Below, one piece after another: positions 18,312 to 26,615 of a stretch of DNA of 64,000 bases. Within the stretch, counting starts at the first letter, position 1. The number at the start of each line of letters is the position of its first letter. A model generated the notes under the pieces. It saw nothing but the letters and a program-made list of their open reading frames with translations. It had not been told where the DNA came from and made no database searches. Made by a program: the position numbers and the translations under genes. Location of the stretch: contig NZ_CP050975.2 in NCBI RefSeq assembly GCF_012273515.2, positions 3,968,001 through 4,032,000 on the forward strand. The letters run 5' to 3'. Source of the DNA: Streptomyces sp. RPA4-2. Lineage in GTDB: Bacteria > Actinomycetota > Actinomycetes > Streptomycetales > Streptomycetaceae.

Positions 18312-18406
18312 GGATCCATCCTCGCAGGGGCGATCCGCGGCAGCCTCATCCACCCTTTAAGGCCCGTGCACGGGACTCGCACAGACCTGTTCCCTACGAT
18401 GGCGCG

Positions 18407-20146
18407 GTGACCAGTACCGCGTCCTCCACGGACACCCGGCAGGGCCAGGCCGCCGAAGCGCAGCAGCCGTCGTGGCAGCAGCGGCTGCGCCGCTTCGGAT
18501 ACACGGCGCCGCCGAGAACCGATGTGCGCGACCGGCTCGTGCCGCCGTACGCCGAACCGAGCCCACGGATCTGGGCCGTGTTCGGCCTGCGCCACGAGGT
18601 CGCCGAGCGCCTCACGCGCTGGTCGGGCTGGGGAGGGCCGCTCCTGGTGACGCTGCTCGCCGGGCTGATGCGGTTCTGGCACCTGGGCAGCCCGAAGGCG
18701 GTGATATTCGACGAGACGTACTACGCCAAGGACGCGTGGGCGCTGATCCACCGCGGCTACGAGGTCAACTGGGACAAGAACGCCAACGACCTGGTCCTCC
18801 AGCACAACGGGCACGTCTCGATCCCCGCCGACGCCGCGTACGTCGTCCATCCCCCGGTCGGCAAGTACGTCATCGGGATCGGCGAATGGATGTTCGGGTT
18901 CAACCCGTTCGGCTGGCGCTTCATGACGGCGGTGCTGGGCACGCTGTCGGTGCTGCTGCTGTGCCGGATCGGGCGCCGGATGTTCCGCTCGACCTTCCTT
19001 GGCTGTCTCGCGGGCACGCTGATGGCGGTGGACGGGCTGCACTTCGTGATGAGCCGCACCTCGCTCCTCGACGGTGTGCTGATGTTCTTCGTACTAGCGG
19101 CCTTCGGCTGTCTGGTCGTGGACCGGGACCGGGCGAGGGCCCGGCTGGCGGCCGCGCTGCCGGCCGACGCGGACGGCGTCGTCCGCCCGGACGCGCACAC
19201 CGCGGAGACGACCCGCCTCGGCTGGCGGCCCTGGCGCTGGACGGCGGGCCTGATGCTGGGGCTCGCGCTCGGCACCAAGTGGAGCGGTCTCTACGTCCTC
19301 GCCGCGTTCTGCCTCATGTCCGTCCTGTGGGACGTCGGCTCACGCCGCGTCGCCGGTGCCCAGCACCCGTACGCCGCCACCCTGAAGCACGACACGGGAC
19401 TCGCGTTCCTCGCGACGGTCCCGGTGGCGATCGTCACGTACCTCGTCTCCTGGACCGGCTGGATCCTCTCGCCGGACAACGGCAAGGGCGGCTACTTCCG
19501 CAACTGGGCCATGACCGACGGCAAGGGCGGCAACTGGACCTTCCTGCCCGACTGGCTGCGCAGCCTGTGGCACTACGAGCACGAGGTGTACAACTTCCAC
19601 GTCCACCTCTCGTCGCCGCACACCTACCAGTCGAACCCCTGGAGCTGGCTCGTCCTGGGCCGCCCGGTCTCGTACTTCTACGAGTCCCCGCTGCCCGGCA
19701 AGGACGGCTGCCCGGCCGACGCGGGCGACAAGTGCGCCCGCGAGGTGCTGGCTCTGGGCACCCCGATCCTGTGGTGGGCCGCCTGCTTCGCGGTCGTGTA
19801 CCTGCTGTGGCGCTGGGCGTTCCGCCGCGACTGGCGCGCGGGCGCGATCGCCTGCGGCATCGCGGCCGGCTATCTGCCCTGGTTCCAGTACCAGGAGCGC
19901 ACGATCTTCTTCTTCTACGCGGTGATCTTCCTCCCGTTCCTGTGCCTGGCCCTCGCCATGATGATCGGCGCGATCCTCGGCCCCCCGGGCTCCACGGAAC
20001 GCCGCCGCGTCATCGGCGCGACGAGCGCGGGCGTCCTGGTCCTGCTGATCGCCTGGAACTTCATCTACTTCTGGCCGCTGTACACGGGCACGTCGATCCC
20101 GATAGAGCAGTGGCGGTCGCGGATGTGGCTGGATACGTGGGTCTAG
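18407..20146 (+). CDS. pmt: Polyprenyl-phosphate-mannose protein O-mannosyltransferase (Pmt)
   Basis: GT39-family integral membrane enzyme that transfers mannose from polyprenyl phosphate to Ser/Thr of exported proteins. In the 579-residue protein, the soluble N-terminus is followed by about ten helices. The catalytic first loop shows VIFDETYYAKDAWALI near residue 105, with the acidic Asp-Glu pair typical of the family, and the loop continues to HPPVGKYVIGIGEWMFGFNP. The long luminal region near 360-430 carries Trp-rich motifs. The C-terminus reads RMWLDTWV; its last coding bases form the 20-bp sequence repeated at 34136, so the present stop codon may have been supplied by an inserted element. 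Confidence 0.93.
   Translation: MTSTASSTDTRQGQAAEAQQPSWQQRLRRFGYTAPPRTDVRDRLVPPYAEPSPRIWAVFGLRHEVAERLTRWSGWGGPLLVTLLAGLMRFWHLGSPKAVIFDETYYAKDAWALIHRGYEVNWDKNANDLVLQHNGHVSIPADAAYVVHPPVGKYVIGIGEWMFGFNPFGWRFMTAVLGTLSVLLLCRIGRRMFRSTFLGCLAGTLMAVDGLHFVMSRTSLLDGVLMFFVLAAFGCLVVDRDRARARLAAALPADADGVVRPDAHTAETTRLGWRPWRWTAGLMLGLALGTKWSGLYVLAAFCLMSVLWDVGSRRVAGAQHPYAATLKHDTGLAFLATVPVAIVTYLVSWTGWILSPDNGKGGYFRNWAMTDGKGGNWTFLPDWLRSLWHYEHEVYNFHVHLSSPHTYQSNPWSWLVLGRPVSYFYESPLPGKDGCPADAGDKCAREVLALGTPILWWAACFAVVYLLWRWAFRRDWRAGAIACGIAAGYLPWFQYQERTIFFFYAVIFLPFLCLALAMMIGAILGPPGSTERRRVIGATSAGVLVLLIAWNFIYFWPLYTGTSIPIEQWRSRMWLDTWV
20120..20139. other. Left attachment-site candidate inside pmt
   Basis: CGGATGTGGCTGGATACGTG is exactly repeated at 34136-34155. 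Here it encodes the C-terminal residues RMWLDTW of Pmt. Duplication of the 3' end of a gene at both ends of a foreign block is the classic outcome of tyrosine-recombinase integration. Confidence 0.6.
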
Positions 20147-20160
20147 CTGGGCAGTTGTAG

Positions 20161-20194
20161 CAAGGGGGCGCGGCAATCCGCCGCGTCCCCTTGG
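20161..20194 (+). terminator. Hairpin terminator after pmt
   Basis: CAAGGGGGCGCGGC pairs with GCCGCGTCCCCTTG around a short loop (one mismatch), 14 bp after the pmt stop. Confidence 0.6.
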
Positions 20195-20946
20195 TCGTTG
20201 CTAGTCGTTGGCGGTTGACGTTGGTCGCCCTCGGACGGCCCGAGGACGGCCCAGCTCTGGGCCCGGCAGATTTACAGCGGGCTGGCTCCGCTCCCTCTGA
20301 CCAGCCGCTCTGCCCCCCAAGCCAGTTTTTGGGGGACGTGTGGGGGATCAGCGCTCCGGAGCCGACCGCCGCGAGCCGCTGCTGACCGTGGTTGACGGCC
20401 AGATGCCGCACGGCCGTGGCAGGGCAAAGACGAGGGGGCGGTACGTCTGGCCGAGTCGCCTGGATACGCTGGATCTCTTAGCTCAGCCACAACTGACCGC
20501 CAGCGGCCGTGGCCTGCAGCCGCCTCATCGATCAACGTCCTGACCTACTGATGAGCTGTCGGTAGCTGTCGACCTTGGTCATCATTGAGCGCCCTTGCAC
20601 GGCCCGGGAGGGCGCTCGTGCATGAGCACCGCATTAGGAGCTCGGTCGGGTGCCAACGAGACTTGGCGGTTCCGCAGCCATGACGGCCGGTCAGGGGTGC
20701 TCATGTACGTCCCTATCCAACGCCGTTGATGTCAGAAGTGGATGTCAGAGAGTTTCTGACGCGTAGCTCTACTGGTCGGCGACGTCCACTCCGGTCGCTG
20801 CACGGGCCTGACGGCAGGAGAGCGGCCGGGGACGGTTGCCGCGGCTGCGGTGTCGCACTGCTAACCCGGAGCCTCAGCATCGTCGGGGCGTAGCAAGCAC
20901 AACGATCCCGCTGAAGAATCATCTGCCCGCTGGCAGACTGCCTCGT
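20195..20946. other. Left end of the element, no gene seen
   Basis: These 750 bp contain only short overlapping reading frames without family-like sequence or good ribosome sites. Features seen are a GC-rich pair GCCCTCGGACGGCCCGAGG near 20230 and a CTGGATACG that echoes the attachment core at 20459. A complete integrase gene is not present. Confidence 0.5.
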
Positions 20947-21705
20947 ATGTCTGAGACACCACGCGGCGTCCTAAAGAGCTGGTTGTTGATAGCTGTAGCG
21001 GAGCTCGGAGGTTCTGCCCCACGTGCAGACGTGCATGGACGCGTGGCGGACAAGTTCGGCCACCAGTTCACCACCGAAGACCGCTTGCCCCGGGTGGGGA
21101 GACGCGGAGAGGAGGCATGGAGAAACAATCTGGACTCTCTTTATCACCTGTTGAAAAGAGAAGGGCTCATGATGCCTTCATCTCGGGGGGATGAATGGCG
21201 GATATCGCCGCAAGGGTCAATGTTTTCTGCATGTCAAATGGATCCCGTAGATGAGAGGGATCTCTTAGCCGACTTTTCCCCTAAAGATGCAAGTGAGTAT
21301 GTTGCAAGGGTAGCGGGTCGGGAGCTTACTAAAAAGCGGGAGCATGAAGATCTACTGCGTTCCTACGGGCAAGAAATGGCGAGTATGCGTTGGCGCCCGT
21401 CGACTAAGGTTCATCCGCGAGACCTGGAGCTCGTCCGTGGTGCGCAAACTTGGCTGGTTGAAGTCAAGGTGGTGTATCGGGGAAACGGGACTGAAGCTGC
21501 TAGAGCGGCGCTCGCTCAGCTTCTTGAGTATCGTCACTTTTTCTACTCCGAAGGGGTTAAGCCTGGAATGGTGGCGCTATTCAGCGAAGAGATAGGAGGG
21601 GCGCATATTTCCCTGTTGAGTGACCTAGGGATACGTGTTGTCTGGAAAACGCAAACCGGCTGGGGCGGTGAGAGGGGCGCTTACTCTGGTGGGCTGGTGC
21701 CGTGA
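20947..21705 (+). CDS. Winged-helix plus PD-(D/E)XK nuclease-like protein
   Basis: Protein of 252 residues. The N-terminal part (about 1-95) looks like a winged-helix module (SWLLIAVAELGGSAPRADVH, then NLDSLYHLLKREGLM and DEWRISPQG), as in Mrr-type restriction proteins. The C-terminal part has a candidate PD-(D/E)XK centre: Asp159 in HPRDLELV, Glu172 and Lys174 in WLVEVKVV, then Gln191 in AALAQLLEYRHFFY. This is the arrangement of modification-dependent or restriction-type nucleases. I start at ATG 20947 rather than 20836. The gene has clearly lower GC, codons rare in Streptomyces and a TTA leucine codon at 21265-21267, which suggests recent transfer and possible bldA dependence. Defence function is inferred; the exact family is not identified. 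Confidence 0.75.
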   Translation: MSETPRGVLKSWLLIAVAELGGSAPRADVHGRVADKFGHQFTTEDRLPRVGRRGEEAWRNNLDSLYHLLKREGLMMPSSRGDEWRISPQGSMFSACQMDPVDERDLLADFSPKDASEYVARVAGRELTKKREHEDLLRSYGQEMASMRWRPSTKVHPRDLELVRGAQTWLVEVKVVYRGNGTEAARAALAQLLEYRHFFYSEGVKPGMVALFSEEIGGAHISLLSDLGIRVVWKTQTGWGGERGAYSGGLVP

Positions 21706-22149
21706 ACCGGTGCATCTAGAATCCGAAAAGGGATTGGCCGTACAGGTTTTCGGAGGTCGACCAGAAGCAGATCCCGACCCAGCGCGCGGTAGATCGGCCG
21801 GGGTGTTCACGAATAGTCAAAGTCCGGCTGCTCCTTTAGGAGTTCGGCCGGAAAACGTCACCCCTATTGGCGCCGCGGCTTTCAGTGCTGCTGGCGGCTG
21901 TCTGGTGCTGCCATTTTGCACCGCTTTGCTGCCAGGGCCGCAGGATCCCCCTCGATGCAAACTACGGGCGGGGAGGACGTCGAGGTCTGGTGGGCTGGTC
22001 AGACGGTCGTCTGGGTCTGTTTGCAATCGAGTGCGGTCACGGGGGTTGCTGTACGCCGCTACTGCACGGCCCTTACCTCCCAGGAGTATCCCCCCAAGGC
22101 GCACGACCGTGGGCTCCCGTTTCCGCCGACCCCTACCGCGCGCAAACCG
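21706..22149. other. Gap without a convincing gene
   Basis: The 444 bp between the nuclease gene and the next minus-strand gene have overlapping frames on both strands, but none with a start site, codon bias or recognisable sequence that supports a gene. Confidence 0.5.
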
Positions 22150-22551
22150 TCAGTTCGCGAGCAGTGCACTTTTCAAGACTGTGATATCCGGGCAGAGCGT
22201 CTCAGTCTCGTTGCCGCCATGGTTACCGATGACTTGATACGACATGTGACCATCTTCATCAGCCGAGACGTAAACGGCGGTGAAGTCACCGTTCTGTGTC
22301 TCGTTAATCCATGCAGGTTCGAAGTCGCGTAGGGTGAAGGCCCATCCTTCCGACTGAGGAAGTGCCTCAGGCAGGGCTCGCCACCAGTTCAGAGCATTAC
22401 CGATCTGGTGCTCTTCCCACGCCTTTTCGTAGTAGCCGAGGAGCACGACGACCCGAATTACCTCTTCATAGGGAAGGCTCACTTGGCTCAGATGGGGCTG
22501 CCCCGCATTCATCAGTCTGCCTCGTACCAGGTGCGCGCCGTCCTGGTCCAT
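22150..22551 (-). CDS. Hypothetical cargo protein, acidic
   Basis: Protein of 133 residues, no signal peptide or transmembrane helix. ATG 22551 has a GGAGGG site five bases upstream, which decides the start over the longer frame to 22653. The sequence has a helical central part (YEEVIRVVVLLGYYEKAWEE) and a C-terminal half that looks like beta strands (AWINETQNGDFTAVYVSAD, then SYQVIGNHGGNETETLCPD). I do not recognise a family. Size and acidity resemble immunity-type proteins, but no toxin partner is evident. Confidence 0.6.
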   Translation of the reverse strand: MDQDGAHLVRGRLMNAGQPHLSQVSLPYEEVIRVVVLLGYYEKAWEEHQIGNALNWWRALPEALPQSEGWAFTLRDFEPAWINETQNGDFTAVYVSADEDGHMSYQVIGNHGGNETETLCPDITVLKSALLAN

Positions 22552-22757
22552 CTCGCCCTCCGGGTCCGTGATGCTTGTCGAGGGAGGATACCGCACAGGC
22601 TCTCGGGAGACGACTGATGGGCCAGGCCAGGGGGCGTCCCCGGACGGGCCCATCAGTACGAAAACGGTGAAAGTCTAGGTACCGCCGTGCGCGGAACAAG
22701 AGAGCTCTCTAGGGGCGCTAGCCGTCCTCCTGAGGAGCTCTCAAAGGGATACCACTA

Positions 22758-23228
22758 TCACCTGGCGAGGACCCGCCCCCTGGGGTCCACCTGGATGTAG
22801 GTGCCGCTGATGGTATGCCCGGCGTTGTCCGTGACCCACATCTCGGTGTGGTAGACCAACTTGTAGGACTTGGCTTCAACCGCTGCTTCGAACGCGCCGT
22901 TGCTCTGCTTCTTGCCCCACGTATGGGAAGCCTCTCCGGCGTTGTTCTTGTACGTAATCTCAACGTGAGGGTGGCAGCGAGGATCGCTGCCACCCCCAGC
23001 GCTGTAGTAGGCCATGCCGGAGACGAACACATGCTTGCCGCGGTGCCCCGGGAAGTTCGTCGTGTCGGCCTGGATCCAATTGTAGGTACATTGGTTGTGG
23101 CTGCCGCCGGCTACCCGCCCCGAGGACTGCGGGTAGTGCGGACCTTCCGCGAACGCTGCAGACGCACCACCGAGGACGATGGCCGCGCCGATTGCTGTGG
23201 CCGCGAATCCCTTTTTCTTCCAACTCAT
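22758..23228 (-). CDS. Small secreted protein of unknown function
   Basis: Protein of 156 residues with a classic Sec signal peptide (MSWKKKGFAATAIGAAIVLG, then GASAAFAEG; cleavage after AFA). The mature part is rich in Gly, His, Asn and Tyr and contains two cysteines (CTYNWIQ and RCHPHVEITYKN) that may form a disulfide. ATG 23228 follows a GGGGGAAA site; the frame extends further upstream but reads as non-coding. It lies 16 bp after another secreted-protein gene, so both are probably co-expressed. No family recognised. Confidence 0.8.
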   Translation of the reverse strand: MSWKKKGFAATAIGAAIVLGGASAAFAEGPHYPQSSGRVAGGSHNQCTYNWIQADTTNFPGHRGKHVFVSGMAYYSAGGGSDPRCHPHVEITYKNNAGEASHTWGKKQSNGAFEAAVEAKSYKLVYHTEMWVTDNAGHTISGTYIQVDPRGRVLAR

Positions 23229-23244
23229 TGTCGTTTCCCCCTGG

Positions 23245-23640
23245 TCAGTTGTGAATGGTCGCGCAGGGCTTGCCGCCCCAGCGGTCCCCGTTCGTCCTGT
23301 AGAAGGCCGCGCAGATTTTGGTTCCGTTGGGCCACCGCGTGTCCTTGGCGATCCCCGTGTAGTAGTCGCCGTTCCCGCAGCGCTGCCCCCTCGGGTGCCA
23401 CAGGTAGTAGGTTTGATTGCCCCTGGAGTTGTCGAAGGTGACACGGGCGTTCAGGCAGTAATTGTTACTGGGTGAACCGCCATAGATAGTCACATCGTCG
23501 ACGTGTAGCTTCTTCCCGGTGACGTGAAGTGCTACGTGGTTGTCGGTCTTGTCAGCGTCAGCGCTAGCCTGGCCCACAAACGCCAGGGCTGCGAGTGCCG
23601 CTGAGGCAGTCACCGCCACCGTCCTGCCGATGTACTTCAA
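23245..23640 (-). CDS. Small secreted cysteine-containing protein
   Basis: Protein of 131 residues with a signal peptide (MKYIGRTVAVTASAALAALA, cleavage after ASA near residue 27). The mature domain contains four cysteines (YCLNARV, QRCGNGDYY, KICAAFYR, KPCATIHN), enough for two disulfides. The start is TTG 23640 with an AAAGGA site. First gene of a two-gene secreted-protein unit, with a promoter expected in the structured region upstream. Function unknown. Confidence 0.75.
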   Translation of the reverse strand: MKYIGRTVAVTASAALAALAFVGQASADADKTDNHVALHVTGKKLHVDDVTIYGGSPSNNYCLNARVTFDNSRGNQTYYLWHPRGQRCGNGDYYTGIAKDTRWPNGTKICAAFYRTNGDRWGGKPCATIHN

Positions 23641-23924
23641 TGCTCACATTCCTTTGCATGAGCCACTCCCGTGCTGGTCAGGCCGGGGTGGTGCGGGGGT
23701 GGAGCGAACTGAGTTCCCCTTGTGGCGAACGGAGTCGAACTTAGCCACCGGTGTTCGTGATATTCAACCGACTTGAGCTAGATCTGAGCCGCGATAGCCC
23801 AGCCGCTCCCAGCCTGAGTTTTACGGCCATAACGAAGCAGCGTCGTGCAGCCGTCATGATCGCTCACAAGTGGATCAGGCTCACAGCGACGAGAGGTCGG
23901 CGTAGCGACTTTGGTCGGGAGCTG

Positions 23925-24035
23925 CTTTGGCACGAGTGATCATGGCCCCGTAAGCTTCCGGCGCGTCGGGCAGGCTGTGGACCTGCCCGGTAAAGCACGA
24001 CGTTGGGGCCGTGATCTTCGATGCTCGCGCCAAAG
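23925..24035. other. Nested inverted repeats in non-coding DNA of the element
   Basis: In a 607-bp gene-free gap (23641-24247), outer arms at 23925-23949 (CTTTGGCACGAG, then ATCATGGCCCC) and 24005-24035 (GGGGCCGTGATC, then CTCGCGCCAAAG) can pair imperfectly. They enclose a perfect inner hairpin at 23967-23989 (CGGGCAGG with CCTGCCCG). The layout fits a replication origin, single-strand origin or structured RNA of the mobile element. Confidence 0.45.
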
Positions 24036-24118
24036 TGGCTGGCTAAAGTCGTGGAGCCGACCGCCCCAGCCAGAGGGTGTCTCCTACTTCGTGCCCGCTG
24101 CCGCTACCGCGCCGCCGG

Positions 24119-24157
24119 GCGGGGCCGCCGCTGGCGAAGACAGGGCGGCGGCCCCGC
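24119..24157 (-). terminator. Terminator of the GntR-YdcF unit
   Basis: A perfect 13-bp stem (GCGGGGCCGCCGC with GCGGCGGCCCCGC) and a 13-nt loop lie 90 bp beyond the stop of the YdcF-like gene on the minus strand. Confidence 0.65.
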
Positions 24158-24247
24158 CGACAAGGCGGCGTGCGACCGCGCCGTGCGCGGGCCTTGATGA
24201 AATAGAGAAAGTTCTACCGCGCCGCCGGCCCGTAGCCTGCGTCGACA

Positions 24248-24922
24248 TCACCCGCTAGGACGAGCGGCAACGTCAGCGGGCAGGAGCCGTCCGGTGAACC
24301 CTTCGGCACACAGCCGCTCGTAGGCAGCCACGATTGCGTCTGGGACATCCTGTTCGACGGCCAGACCCCAGCCAGGGAACACGAGCACGCGTTGCAGGGC
24401 GCCCACGATCATGTCGATCACCATGCGAGCATCCCCGATGGAGTCGGCGTACTTCTCCAAACTCATCGGCGTGGACGCGCACACCACCTCTACGTCGGCC
24501 CAGAGCTTCCGCATCATGGCGTACGAGCGCCGCTCTTCATACGGCTTGCTCACGAGCAGGACTGCCGAGACCGCGATACCGGCCTCTGCCAGCAGTGTTT
24601 TCGTGAACTCAATGTTCTCGCCGGTGTTCGTCGCGCGCGGCTCCACGAATACGGCGGAATCGGGGACCCCGAGCTGCAATGCCCGCTCCCGGTAGTGGAC
24701 TGCCTCTCCACGCGGCATGCGTGACCGGGTCGTGGGGCTTGTGGCCCCGGTGAACACGATGACCGGCGCCATGCCTTGGCGAAACAGCTCCGCGGTCATG
24801 TCAGCCACCCCTAGGTCGTGGCTGCCCAGACCGACAGCCACCGAACAGGGTCGCGGGTCGTGGTGCATGCGGTGGTAGTCCCACAGGAGCCGGGCATCCG
24901 CCCATGTCTGCGCCGAGATCAT
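24248..24922 (-). CDS. YdcF/DUF218 family protein
   Basis: Protein of 224 residues with the DUF218 fold: SVAVGLGSHDLGVADMTAEL, VIVFTGATSPTTRSRMPRGE, then a conserved ATNTGENIEFTKTLL with the family's NT-x-EN motif, VLLVSKPYEERRSYAM and a C-terminal Trp/Glu region. DUF218 proteins bind nucleotides or SAM or act on envelope substrates; no activity can be stated here. There is no transmembrane segment, unlike many homologues. ATG 24922 overlaps the GntR stop (ATGA), so the regulator and this protein are co-translated. Confidence 0.85.
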   Translation of the reverse strand: MISAQTWADARLLWDYHRMHHDPRPCSVAVGLGSHDLGVADMTAELFRQGMAPVIVFTGATSPTTRSRMPRGEAVHYRERALQLGVPDSAVFVEPRATNTGENIEFTKTLLAEAGIAVSAVLLVSKPYEERRSYAMMRKLWADVEVVCASTPMSLEKYADSIGDARMVIDMIVGALQRVLVFPGWGLAVEQDVPDAIVAAYERLCAEGFTGRLLPADVAARPSG

Positions 24923-25716
24923 TCCTGGCCCTTCCTGTCTTTTGCCGCCGAGTCCGGAACCTTGAAGTCGTACTCCCAGGCGAAGCGAGACGCTGAGTGG
25001 ATACCCACTGCGAACTCGACCGCCGTGCCGTCTGCGGTGTACGTGGTCCGGTGAAGCTCGACCACGGGCTCACCGGCGGGGAGTTGCAGGAGCTGCACCT
25101 CGTCCGCGGTCGGGACTCGGGCGAACAAGGCTTCTCTCATGTGGTCGATCTCGTATCCGGCGTCATAGAGAACCCGGTATCCGCCGCCACGGCCGGCAGG
25201 GCCAGGGGTGGCGTCAACGATGCGTGTGCCCTCGACGTGCTCTGGTCTGTAGTAGCTAGTCAGGGTGTGGGTCGGCTGCGTTCCCTCTTTCACGAGGCGG
25301 GCGCGCGCGTACACCTCAGAGCCGACTGAGACGCCTAGCCCCTCCGCCACGAGGCTGTTCGCCTCTACACGGGTTACGGTCTGCGTTTGCTCGTCGCGCT
25401 TATAGGCCCGTCCCGAAGCAACTCGGTCAGCGATGAACGCCACCTCGTCCCCGTCACGCCACTTCGCCTTGTCGTAGCGGGCGATACCAAGCCGCTTAAG
25501 GGGAGTGCGCGGACGCACCACGGTGCCGTGGCCGCGTGTAGACGTCACCAGGCCCTCGGCCTCCAGAGCCTTATAGGCCTGGTGAACGGTGGCCTTCGAG
25601 CCTTCTCCTGCGTCGACCAACTCCCTGATCTGGGGCAACTGGGCGCCCGGTGCGTACTCACCGTTCTTGATCTGCTCCGCGAGCCTGTCCGCCAGGTCGC
25701 GCCACTTCGGTGCCAC
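24919..25716 (-). CDS. GntR-family regulator (HutC/UTRA type), KorSA-like
   Basis: Transcription factor of 265 residues. The N-terminal winged helix (about 8-72) reads LAEQIKNGEYAPGAQLPQIR, then EGSKATVHQAYKALEAEG. The C-terminal UTRA ligand domain (about 95-250) includes VYARARLVKEGTQPTHTLTS and PAGEPVVELHRTTYTADG. In pSAM2 and related elements, a GntR protein (KorSA) represses the replication and transfer genes. Three copies of a 14-bp palindrome lie just upstream between this gene and the divergent transfer operon, which strongly suggests autoregulation and operon control. Confidence 0.9.
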   Translation of the reverse strand: MAPKWRDLADRLAEQIKNGEYAPGAQLPQIRELVDAGEGSKATVHQAYKALEAEGLVTSTRGHGTVVRPRTPLKRLGIARYDKAKWRDGDEVAFIADRVASGRAYKRDEQTQTVTRVEANSLVAEGLGVSVGSEVYARARLVKEGTQPTHTLTSYYRPEHVEGTRIVDATPGPAGRGGGYRVLYDAGYEIDHMREALFARVPTADEVQLLQLPAGEPVVELHRTTYTADGTAVEFAVGIHSASRFAWEYDFKVPDSAAKDRKGQE

Positions 25717-25749
25717 GCAGAACTCCTCTCGACGCGAACCAGTGAATCA

Positions 25750-25821
25750 CAGTCCTAGGACTGTTGACAGTCCTAGGACTGCATGCCACTGCCATCCCAA
25801 GCGCTCGCAGCCCTAGGACAG
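25750..25821. promoter_or_regulatory. Three palindromic operators between the GntR gene and the transfer operon
   Basis: CAGTCCTAGGACTG occurs exactly at 25750-25763 and 25768-25781 (centres 18 bp apart, so on nearly the same helical face), with a third copy having two mismatches at 25808-25821. They lie 34-105 bp upstream of the GntR start. The remaining 267 bp to the first plus-strand gene have no other gene. Confidence 0.8.
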
Positions 25822-26088
25822 CGAGTTGGCGGCTCTTCTTTGAGCTGCCAACGGGCCATGCCGGTTCGGGATTGCTCGCCTCAACGTGGGGCCCCTTGCT
25901 GGTCGTTCCTTGAGAACTCAACAGTGCGACGAATCGACGGGGGAACCCCCGTCCCCGCGGCGGTCCGGGTGACGGCCGCTGCCTCCCCTCGCCTGCCCGG
26001 CCACCGCGGTCGTGCAAGCGAGGCGACAGGGGCCGAGACCGGAGCCGTCCGGCCAGGCCCGCCCCCATCAACACGTCAGGAGTCCTGC

Positions 26089-26268
26089 ATGAAGCGCAGT
26101 TACCGCTTCACCGCCTTTGTCACGGACCTGAGCACCGGTAAGCGGGAGCAGGTCAGTGACACCGCGCACTTCGACCACGTGGTCAGCCGGGCCGACGCCC
26201 GGACCGCGATCGGCAACGAGCTGAGCCGGCAGAAGCGCCCCGGCGCTCAGATCACCATCACCGACTGA
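26089..26268 (+). CDS. Small basic protein, first gene of the transfer operon
   Basis: Protein of 59 residues (MKRSYRFTAFVTDLSTGKRE onward), net basic, with no membrane segment. ATG 26089 follows a CAGGAG site. Small genes of this type are common at the head of AICE transfer operons, sometimes called mobile element transfer proteins. Its role is not known. A hairpin follows the stop and could attenuate the operon. Confidence 0.75.
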   Translation: MKRSYRFTAFVTDLSTGKREQVSDTAHFDHVVSRADARTAIGNELSRQKRPGAQITITD

Positions 26269-26284
26269 CACCCACCCCAACGGC

Positions 26285-26314
26285 GCGCCCCCGGAGCTGG
26301 AACTCCGGGGGCGC
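26285..26314 (+). terminator. Perfect 12-bp hairpin inside the transfer operon
   Basis: GCGCCCCCGGAG pairs with CTCCGGGGGCGC across a 6-nt loop, 17 bp after the first operon gene and 38 bp before the next. It would act as an intergenic attenuator or partial terminator. Confidence 0.65.
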
Positions 26315-26351
26315 TGTCGGGCCGTACATCTTCTAGGGAGACCACGACCCA

Positions 26352-26615
26352 ATGAACACCATCGTCACTGTTCAGGAAGCTGTTACTGCGTTCGCCGACT
26401 GGAACGAGCCGACGGATGCGGAGCTGGACGCGATCGAGTCGGAGATGCCGCTGATCCTGGCGGACGTCGACCTGATCGACGCGCAGATCATCGCCATGGA
26501 CCGCACCCCGAACGAGGTCGACACCCGCCGCGTGCGGCGTGCCCTCGCTCGGGTCCTCAGCGAGTACCGCGTCCTCGCCAACCGCACCACCGACGCGGTG
26601 GGCGGTGCGGCATGA
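26352..26615 (+). CDS. Small acidic helical protein of the AICE
   Basis: Protein of 87 residues, strongly acidic in the middle (EPTDAELDAIESEMPLILAD) and then basic (RRVRRALARVLSEYRVLANR), predicted mostly helical. A GGGAG site precedes ATG 26352. The stop overlaps the next start (ATGA). It resembles small AICE proteins I believe carry a DUF6284 label, but that label is from memory and uncertain. Confidence 0.75.
   Translation: MNTIVTVQEAVTAFADWNEPTDAELDAIESEMPLILADVDLIDAQIIAMDRTPNEVDTRRVRRALARVLSEYRVLANRTTDAVGGAA

Noticed and set aside
21635..22237. Plus-strand hypothetical gene after the nuclease
   Set aside because: The frame has no ribosome site, erratic composition and overlaps the end of the nuclease gene.
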